Source of the DNA: Gandjariella thermophila
GTDB taxonomy: Bacteria > Actinomycetota > Actinomycetes > Mycobacteriales > Pseudonocardiaceae
Direction of reading: 5' to 3'
NCBI RefSeq assembly: GCF_005405885.1
Contig: NZ_BJFL01000018.1
Coordinates: 48,024 to 112,023, forward strand
Length of the DNA: 64,000 nucleotides
How positions within the stretch are numbered: position 1 is the first letter of the stretch; each line of letters starts with the position of its first letter. Below the pieces are notes generated by a model. It saw nothing but the letters and a program-made list of their open reading frames with translations, was not told the DNA's origin and did not search any database. Below, in pieces: positions 58,085 to 64,000 of the stretch. Position numbers and translations under genes: made by a program.

Positions 58085-58124
58085 CCAATGGTGGCATACA
58101 ACCCGGCGAACGGCGATTTTCCGG

Positions 58125-60689
58125 CTACCCGGCCAGGACGACCTTGCCGAGTTCGGCGGGGGTGGCGAGCAGGCCGTGCTGGGGCAGCACCCGCACGGTG
58201 TAGCCGAGGGAGCCGGCGTGCGGCAGCGGCAGCTCGACGGCGTACCCGCCGTGGCCGTCCTCCGCCATGGACGTGGTGACCACGTCGTGCAGCTCGCCGG
58301 ACTCGGCCACCTTGCCCACCACCGCCTGGACATCCACATCGGACGGATCCAGCCCGGCCAGGTCCACCTGGGCGCGCACCGTGACCGGGGCGCCGAGCAG
58401 CGGCGGGCTGGCACCGCCCGCGGACAGGTCGCTGTCCACCACCCGGACCCTCGGCCACGCGGCGCGGACCCGGGCACGGAACTCGGCAAGCTGCTTGGCG
58501 CCCTGGTAGCCGTCCGCGCGGACCGCCTCGGCGGACGCGGCCGCCGGGGCGTAGTAGGAGTCCACGTACTCGCGGACCATCCGGCCGGCCTGGACGCCGG
58601 GGCCGAGGGTGGCCAGGGTGTGCCGCACCATGGCCATCCAGCGGGCCGGCACGCCGTCCTCGCCGCGGTCGTAGAACAGCGGGGCGACCTGGGTGGCGAT
58701 CAGGTCGTACAGCGCGGCGGCCTCCAGATCGTCCCGGCGGTTGGCGTCGGACACCCCGTCCGCGGTGGGGATCGCCCACCCGTTGCCGCCGTCGAAGAAC
58801 TCGTCCCACCAGCCATCCCGGATGGACAGGTTGAGCCCGCCGTTGAGCGCGGCCTTCATCCCGGACGTGCCGCACGCCTCCAGCGGCCGCAGCGGGTTGT
58901 TCAGCCACACGTCGCAGCCCCAGTACAGGTAGCGGGCGAGCTGCATGTCGTAGTCGGGCAGGAAAGCGATCCGGGCCCGCACCTCCGGGTCGTCGGCGAA
59001 CCGCACGATCTGCTGGATCAGCGCCTTGCCGCCGTCGTCGGCGGGGTGCGACTTGCCGGCCACCACGACTTGGATCGGCCGCTTCGGGTCGAGCAGCAGG
59101 GCGCGCAGCCGGTCCGGGTTGCGCAGCATCAGGGTGAGCCGCTTGTAGGTGGGCACCCGGCGGGCGAAGCCGATGGTGAGCACGTCCGGGTCGAACACCG
59201 AGTCGGTCCAGCCCAGCTCCAGGTCGGAGGCGCCGCGCTGGCGCCACGCCGCGCGCACCCGCCGGCGCACCTCCTCCACCAGCCGGGCGCGCAACCCGCA
59301 GCGCAGCTCCCACAGCAGCGCGTCGCTGACCGGTTCCATGCCGCGCAGCCCGACCGGACCGTCCACATCGGGCTCGCCGATCAGCTTGCTGATCTCCCGG
59401 GCGGCCCAAGTGGGCCCGTGCACGCCGTTGGTGACCGAGCCGATCGGCACCTCGTCGGTGTCGAAACCCGGCCACAGCCCGCGGAACATCTCCCGGCTGA
59501 CCCGGCCGTGCAGCTTGGACACCCCGTTGGCGCGCTGGGCCAGCCGCAGACCCATGTTGGCCATGTTGAACAGCCCGGGGTTGTCCTCGGCACCGAGCGC
59601 GAGCACCCGCTGCACCGGGATGCCGGGCAGCAACTCGCCGTGGCCGAAGTAGTGCTGCACCAGGTCCACCGGGAACCGGTCGATGCCGGCCGGCACCGGG
59701 GTGTGCGTGGTGAACACGGTGCCGGCGCGGACCGCGGCCAGCGCCTCGTCGAAGTCCAGCCCGTCGGTGGTGACCAGCTCGCGGATGCGTTCCAGGCCGA
59801 GGAAACCGGCGTGGCCCTCGTTGGTGTGGAAGACCTCCGGCTGCGGATGGCCGGTCAGCTCGCAGTACGTGCGCACCGCACGGACCCCGCCGACGCCGGC
59901 CAGGATCTCCTGGCGGATCCGGTGGTCCTGGTCGCCGCCGTAGAGCCGGTCCGTGACGCCGCGCAGGTCCTCGTCGTTCTCCGGCACGTCCGAGTCGAGC
60001 AGCAGCAGCGGGATCCGGCCGACCTGCGCCTTCCAGATCCGCGCCCGCAGCACCCGCCCGGCCGGCATGGCAACGTGCACCAGGATCGGCGCGCCGGAGG
60101 GCTCGGTGAGCAGTTCCAGCGGCAGCCCGCTCGGGTCGATCACCGGGTAGTGCTCGACCTGCCAGCCGTCCGCGGACAGCGACTGCCGGAAGTAGCCGGA
60201 CCGGTACAGCAGGCCCACCCCGACCAGCGGCACGCCCAGGTCGGACGCGGCCTTGAGGTGGTCGCCGGCCAGCACGCCGAGCCCGCCGGAGTAGTTGGGC
60301 AGCGCCTCGGTGACGCCGAACTCCATGGAGAAGTACGCGATCGACGCCGGCAGCCGGCTGCCCGCCGAAGGGCGGTGCGCCAGCTCGTCCTGCCGTCGCT
60401 GGTACCAGCGCGGCGCGGTGAGGTAGCGGCGCAGGTCGTCGGCCACCGCCCTGGTGCGGGACAGGAAGTTCTCGTCCCGGGCCAGCTTCTCCAGCCGCTC
60501 CGCGGACACCTCGGCGAGCAGCCGCAGCGGGTCGCCGCCGACCCGCTCCCACACGTCCGGGTCCACCGACGCGAACAGGTCCTGCGTCGGCGGGTGCCAG
60601 GTCCAGCGCAGGTTGGTGGCCAGCATGCCGAGCGGGGTCAGCGGCTCGGGCAGGCTCGCACGGACGGTGAAGCGGCGGAGAGCTCTCAC
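58125..60689 (-). CDS. glgP: Alpha-glucan (glycogen) phosphorylase
   Basis: An 854-aa GT35 phosphorylase (short actinobacterial type) releasing glucose 1-phosphate from alpha-1,4-glucan. Seen: N-terminus ALRRFTVRASLPEPLTPLGMLATNLRW; the sugar/phosphate loop region SVTNGVHGPTWAAREI; and the PLP-binding region CGTSGMKAALNGGLNLSIRDGWWDE, with PLP-Lys in GMKAALNG. GTG 60689 is chosen because TAGGGT lies 8 nt upstream. Divergent from glgE, the arrangement known for Rv1328/Rv1327c; both act on the same glucan. Confidence 0.95.
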   Translation of the reverse strand: MRALRRFTVRASLPEPLTPLGMLATNLRWTWHPPTQDLFASVDPDVWERVGGDPLRLLAEVSAERLEKLARDENFLSRTRAVADDLRRYLTAPRWYQRRQDELAHRPSAGSRLPASIAYFSMEFGVTEALPNYSGGLGVLAGDHLKAASDLGVPLVGVGLLYRSGYFRQSLSADGWQVEHYPVIDPSGLPLELLTEPSGAPILVHVAMPAGRVLRARIWKAQVGRIPLLLLDSDVPENDEDLRGVTDRLYGGDQDHRIRQEILAGVGGVRAVRTYCELTGHPQPEVFHTNEGHAGFLGLERIRELVTTDGLDFDEALAAVRAGTVFTTHTPVPAGIDRFPVDLVQHYFGHGELLPGIPVQRVLALGAEDNPGLFNMANMGLRLAQRANGVSKLHGRVSREMFRGLWPGFDTDEVPIGSVTNGVHGPTWAAREISKLIGEPDVDGPVGLRGMEPVSDALLWELRCGLRARLVEEVRRRVRAAWRQRGASDLELGWTDSVFDPDVLTIGFARRVPTYKRLTLMLRNPDRLRALLLDPKRPIQVVVAGKSHPADDGGKALIQQIVRFADDPEVRARIAFLPDYDMQLARYLYWGCDVWLNNPLRPLEACGTSGMKAALNGGLNLSIRDGWWDEFFDGGNGWAIPTADGVSDANRRDDLEAAALYDLIATQVAPLFYDRGEDGVPARWMAMVRHTLATLGPGVQAGRMVREYVDSYYAPAAASAEAVRADGYQGAKQLAEFRARVRAAWPRVRVVDSDLSAGGASPPLLGAPVTVRAQVDLAGLDPSDVDVQAVVGKVAESGELHDVVTTSMAEDGHGGYAVELPLPHAGSLGYTVRVLPQHGLLATPAELGKVVLAG

Positions 60690-60697
60690 GCCAGCCG

Positions 60698-60703
60698 ACC
60701 CTA
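60698..60703 (-). promoter_or_regulatory. -10 box (TAGGGT) of glgP, leaderless
   Basis: On the minus strand TAGGGT ends 8 nt before GTG 60689. The divergent region to glgE (60690-60882) holds no gene. Confidence 0.45.
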
Positions 60704-60882
60704 TCCCGCGTGCCGCGGTCTCCGGCAACGTTCCCGGCGCGGCCGCCCCTGACGGGTGGCCGGACGCCTGGCCCGGCGGGTTTTGGGCCGAAGGACGGAT
60801 CCGGGTGGGTGCCGGCGCGCCGCGAAAGGCAGACTAGGGAGCGCCGGAACCGGGGGCACGACGATGAGAGGGACGGTGGCCG

Positions 60883-62853
60883 GTGAGCGGGCGGATCGGC
60901 GTCAGTGACCTGTCCCCCCTGGTGGACTGCGGCGAGTACCCGGCGAAGGCCGTGGTCGGCGAGCACGTCCCGGTCGGGGCGACGGTGTGGGCCGAGGGGC
61001 ACGACGTGGTGGCGGCCACGGTGTGCTGGCAGGGCCCGGGTGACCCGGCCGCCCGGCGGACGCGGATGGTGGCCGGCGGGCCCGACGTGGACCGGTTCGG
61101 TGCGACGATCGTGCCGGACGCGCAGGGCATGTGGACGCTGTGGGTCGAGGGCTGGCGGGACCCCTGGTCGACCTGGCGGCACGCGGTCGAGGCGAAGGTG
61201 GCGGCCGGTCAGGGCGTCGACGACCTGACCAACGACCTGGAGATCGGTGCCCGGCTGCTGGATCGGGTGGCCGGCCGGACGGACGGGCACGCCGGGCGGG
61301 AACTGCTGGGCACCGCGGCGCGGGCGCTGCGGGATGCCGGCCGGCCGCTGCCGGAGCGGATCGCCCCGGCGCTCTCCGATGCGGTGCGGCGGATCGTGTC
61401 CGCCGACCCGCCGCGCGACCTGGTCACCCGGAGCCGCACGCTGCGCCTGTGGGTGGACCGGCCGAGGGCGCTGTTCGGCTCGTGGTACGAGCTGTTCCCG
61501 CGGTCCACCGGCGGCTGGGACGCCGAGGGCCGGCCGGTGCACGGCACCTTCGCCACCGCGGCCAAGCACCTGGACCGCGTCGCCGCGATGAGTTTCGACG
61601 TGATCTACCTGCCGCCCATTCACCCCATCGGCCAGGTGAACCGCAAGGGCCGCAACAACGCGCTCATGGCCGAGCCGGACGACGTGGGCTCGCCGTGGGC
61701 GATCGGCTCGGCCGAGGGCGGGCACGACGCGATCCACCCGGACCTGGGCACGCTGGCCGACTTCGACGAGTTCGTCGCCGCGGCGGAGCGGGTGGGCCTG
61801 GAGGTGGCGCTGGACTTCGCGCTGCAGTGCGCCCCGGACCACCCGTGGGTCAGCGAGCACCCGGAGTGGTTCACCACCCGCCCGGACGGCACCATCGCGT
61901 ACGCGGAGAACCCGCCGAAGAAATACCAGGACATCTACCCACTGAACTTCGACAACGACCCGGAGGGCCTGTACGCGGAGATCCTGCGGGTGCTGCGACA
62001 CTGGATCGACCACGGGGTGCGGATCTTCCGGGTGGACAACCCGCACACCAAGCCGCCGAACTTCTGGCACCGGCTGATCTGGGAGGTCAAGCGGGACCAT
62101 CCGGACGTGCTGTTCCTGTCCGAGGCGTTCACCCGCCCGGCCCGGCTGTACGGGCTGGCCCGGCTGGGCTTCACGCAGTCCTATACCTACTTCACCTGGC
62201 GGACGTCCAAGCAGGAGCTGACCGAGTTCGGCAACGAACTCGTCGCGCACGCCGACGAGGCCCGGCCGAACCTGTTCGTGAACACCCCGGACATCCTGCA
62301 CTCCTCGCTGCAGCACGGCGGGCCGGCGATGTTCGCGCTGCGCGCCGCGCTGGCCGCCACGCTGTCCCCGTCCTGGGGCGTGTACTCCGGCTACGAACTG
62401 TTCGAGCACGTCGCGAGGGAGCCGGGCAGCGAGGAGTACCTGGACTCGGAGAAGTACGAGCTGCGGCCCCGGGACTTCGCCGCGGCCATGGCCGAGGGCC
62501 GCTCTCTGGAGCCCTGGCTGCGCCGCCTGAACGAGATCCGCCGCACCCATCCCGCCCTGCAGCAGCTCCGCACGCTCCGCTTCCACCACGTGGACAACGA
62601 CGCGCTGATCGCCTACTCCAAGACCGACCCGGCCTCCGGGGACGCGGTGATCTCGGTGGTGAACCTCGACCCGTTCGGTGCTCAGGACGGCACCCTGTGG
62701 CTGGACCTGCCGGCCATCGGGCTGGACTGGCACCACCGGTTCACCGCGTACGACGAGGTCACCGGGGAAAGCTACGACTGGGGCCAGGCCAACTACGTCC
62801 GCCTGGAACCGTGGCACCACGTCGCGCACATCATCCACGTGCGGCGTCACTGA
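60883..62853 (+). CDS. glgE: Maltose-1-phosphate maltosyltransferase GlgE
   Basis: GlgE (656 aa), a GH13 enzyme that elongates alpha-1,4-glucan from maltose 1-phosphate derived from trehalose. Seen: N-terminal beta domain, [14 protein letters not shown] region, [10 protein letters not shown] (region I), [15 protein letters not shown] (nucleophile Asp) and [11 protein letters not shown] (acid Glu). GTG start at 60883. With glgP and glgX in the same 11 kb, the window encodes glucan elongation, debranching and degradation; no glgB or treS/mak is seen here. Confidence 0.96.
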   Translation: MSGRIGVSDLSPLVDCGEYPAKAVVGEHVPVGATVWAEGHDVVAATVCWQGPGDPAARRTRMVAGGPDVDRFGATIVPDAQGMWTLWVEGWRDPWSTWRHAVEAKVAAGQGVDDLTNDLEIGARLLDRVAGRTDGHAGRELLGTAARALRDAGRPLPERIAPALSDAVRRIVSADPPRDLVTRSRTLRLWVDRPRALFGSWYELFPRSTGGWDAEGRPVHGTFATAAKHLDRVAAMSFDVIYLPPIHPIGQVNRKGRNNALMAEPDDVGSPWAIGSAEGGHDAIHPDLGTLADFDEFVAAAERVGLEVALDFALQCAPDHPWVSEHPEWFTTRPDGTIAYAENPPKKYQDIYPLNFDNDPEGLYAEILRVLRHWIDHGVRIFRVDNPHTKPPNFWHRLIWEVKRDHPDVLFLSEAFTRPARLYGLARLGFTQSYTYFTWRTSKQELTEFGNELVAHADEARPNLFVNTPDILHSSLQHGGPAMFALRAALAATLSPSWGVYSGYELFEHVAREPGSEEYLDSEKYELRPRDFAAAMAEGRSLEPWLRRLNEIRRTHPALQQLRTLRFHHVDNDALIAYSKTDPASGDAVISVVNLDPFGAQDGTLWLDLPAIGLDWHHRFTAYDEVTGESYDWGQANYVRLEPWHHVAHIIHVRRH

Positions 62854-62888
62854 CCCCACCGTTGCGGGACTGGACGGAACGCCCGCGT

Positions 62889-63836
62889 TCATGATCGAAC
62901 GCTGAGCCGCGACGGCGGGCGAGGCGGGGCCTCCTCGCCGGTGACGGTGGCGAAGGCGTCCCACAGGTCGGCGAGGGTCGGCCGGCGGGCCGGGTCGCGG
63001 TCGAGGCAACCGTCGATGGCGGTGGCCAGCGCCCGGGGCAGCCGGCGCAGGCTGCGCACCGGCGGCGCGGGAGCGTGCAGTTGGCGGCACTCGTCGGCGT
63101 GCTGGGGTTCGCCGCCGGGCGTCTCGAACGGCTGGACGCCGGTGGCGGACTCGAACAGCACCAGGCCGACGCCCCACACGTCGGCCGGCGGGCCGAGGTG
63201 GCCGCCCGTCACCTGCTCCGGGGCCATGAACGTGGGTGTGCCCTGCCCACCGGGGCAGGGTCCGGGGCGGCGGGCGTGGCCGAGGTCGATCAGCCTGGCC
63301 CGGCCGGCGTCGGCGATGATGTTGCCGGGCTTGAGGTCCAGGTGCAGGTAGCCGCGGTCGTGCAGGTAGCGCAGCACCGAGCAGAGTTGCCGGCCGAGCT
63401 GCGCCAGGTCCGGCGTGGCCAGGCGCTGGCCGCCGCGGTGCAGCAGGTAGCTGAGGGTGGCGCCGGTCAGCGTCTCCAGCACCAGCACCGGTGGTTGGCC
63501 GGGGCGGGCGCGGACAAGGTCGTAGGCGCGGACCAGGCCGGGGTGGGTGAGCCGGAGCAGCAGCCCGCCCTCGGCGTGTACCTGGCGGCGCACCCGTGGC
63601 CGGTGCGCCCGGTCCGGTCGCGGCGTCTTGACGAAGCAGCGGGTGTAGCGCTCGTCGCTCCACGCGTCGTAGGCGTCCAGGTCGGCGCCGCGGCGCAGGT
63701 GGGCGATCACCCGGTAGCCCGGGGCGAGCGGGTGCCCCGGCGGGTACGGTGGCGGCCCTTCCAGCGGCGGCGGCACCTCCGGTGGCGGCCCGTCCGGCGG
63801 CGGTCCCGCCGGTGACGGCCGCGCGGCTCCGGTCAT
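62889..63836 (-). CDS. Serine/threonine protein kinase with variant loops
   Basis: A 315-aa soluble kinase with a Pro-rich N-terminus (PPPDGPPPEVPPPLEGPPP). Catalytic Lys70 (TRCFVKTPRP), helix-C Glu89, catalytic-loop HLDLKPGN (Asp167, Asn172), metal Asp184 in IDLGHAR and MAPEQV are all there. However HRD is HLD, DFG is DLG and the glycine loop (LRRGADLDAY) lacks the usual glycines. No transmembrane or PASTA domain. The ATG overlaps the stop of the upstream ABC transporter gene (ATGA), a coupled pair. Confidence 0.87.
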   Translation of the reverse strand: MTGAARPSPAGPPPDGPPPEVPPPLEGPPPYPPGHPLAPGYRVIAHLRRGADLDAYDAWSDERYTRCFVKTPRPDRAHRPRVRRQVHAEGGLLLRLTHPGLVRAYDLVRARPGQPPVLVLETLTGATLSYLLHRGGQRLATPDLAQLGRQLCSVLRYLHDRGYLHLDLKPGNIIADAGRARLIDLGHARRPGPCPGGQGTPTFMAPEQVTGGHLGPPADVWGVGLVLFESATGVQPFETPGGEPQHADECRQLHAPAPPVRSLRRLPRALATAIDGCLDRDPARRPTLADLWDAFATVTGEEAPPRPPSRLSVRS

Positions 63837-64000
63837 GCCGGCTCCGAGCGGGGCGCGACGTGTGCCGGTGCCTGGCGCTGGTGCACCCGGTACATCTGGG
63901 CGTAGCGGCCGTCGCGGGCCATCAGCTCCTCGTGCGTGCCGCGCTCCACCGCCCGGCCCTCCTCCAGGTAGAGGATCTGCGCGGCGTCACGCACGGTGAG
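63833..64000 (-). CDS. ABC transporter ATP-binding/permease C-terminus (partial)
   Basis: The last 55 codons of a gene that runs off the window edge: LTVRDAAQILYLEEGRAVER, then GTHEELMARDGRYAQMYRVH. This is the characteristic end of fused ABC exporter half-transporters (LxEGR..E.GTHeELL..G.Y..l). It overlaps the kinase start by 4 nt. Confidence 0.85.
   Translation of the reverse strand, partial: LTVRDAAQILYLEEGRAVERGTHEELMARDGRYAQMYRVHQRQAPAHVAPRSEPA

Noticed and set aside
57808..63663. A 1951-codon open frame on the minus strand
   Set aside because: It is the antisense of glgE and an alternative frame of glgP; only its end (antitoxin, from 58071) is real. Long shadow frames are expected at this GC content.

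Overview
This is 64 kb of very GC-rich DNA with GTG/TTG starts, ATGA/GTGA stop-start overlaps and short intergenic gaps, typical of a chromosomal segment of a high-GC actinomycete. From memory, the backbone follows the Mycobacterium tuberculosis order Rv3006-Rv3041c: LppZ-like lipoprotein, gatB, gatA, gatC, ACT-domain protein, ligA, MetE-like protein, mnmA, cysteine desulfurase, PlsC, OlsB-like acyltransferase, etfA, etfB, an Rv3032-like glycosyltransferase, THUMP-like methyltransferase, EchA17-like protein, and an Rv3041c-like ATPase. The sel/fdh genes, DasR-type operators and a graspetide locus fit a filamentous soil actinomycete, perhaps Pseudonocardiaceae, but the genus cannot be fixed from the window.

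Layout. 1-6.3 kb: LppZ-like lipoprotein, ArsR regulator, and a tightly overlapped gatC-gatA-small membrane protein-gatB operon, then the ACT gene. 6.4-21.8 kb is an accessory block between the ACT gene and ligA. It holds (a) a graspetide RiPP locus (precursor, ATP-grasp ligase, PIMT-like methyltransferase, divergent XRE regulator) and (b) a selenocysteine locus: a formate dehydrogenase alpha subunit with an in-frame TGA and SECIS-like hairpin, its Fe-S and NrfD subunits, selB, selA, a MetF-like protein, tRNA-Sec(UCA) and selD. 22.0-26.1 kb: ligA and core genes. 26.2-31.2 kb: a secreted GH18/CBM2 protein behind two DasR-like operators, a large LuxR-type ATPase regulator and a PLP dehydratase. 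31.2-33.6 kb: mnmA and cysteine desulfurase. 33.7-39.6 kb: MFS exporter, two-component system, MmpL-type transporter. 39.6-48.9 kb: lipid acyltransferases, etfBA, degV, another XRE regulator, GT4 glycosyltransferase, nucleoside hydrolase.

49-64 kb is carbohydrate-centred: glgX, divergent glgP/glgE, a Ser/Thr kinase and the end of an ABC exporter. Small accessory units are interspersed: a VapBC/FitAB toxin-antitoxin pair apparently inserted in the 3' end of glgX between 43-bp direct repeats, a second TA pair, a thioesterase, and a cysteine dioxygenase-rhodanese pair preceded by a Cys-containing leader peptide.

Many starts lie 6-8 nt downstream of a TANNNT hexamer with no Shine-Dalgarno, suggesting abundant leaderless transcription. 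I used this to choose several starts. No IS element, CRISPR array or rRNA was seen, and the only tRNA found is tRNA-Sec.
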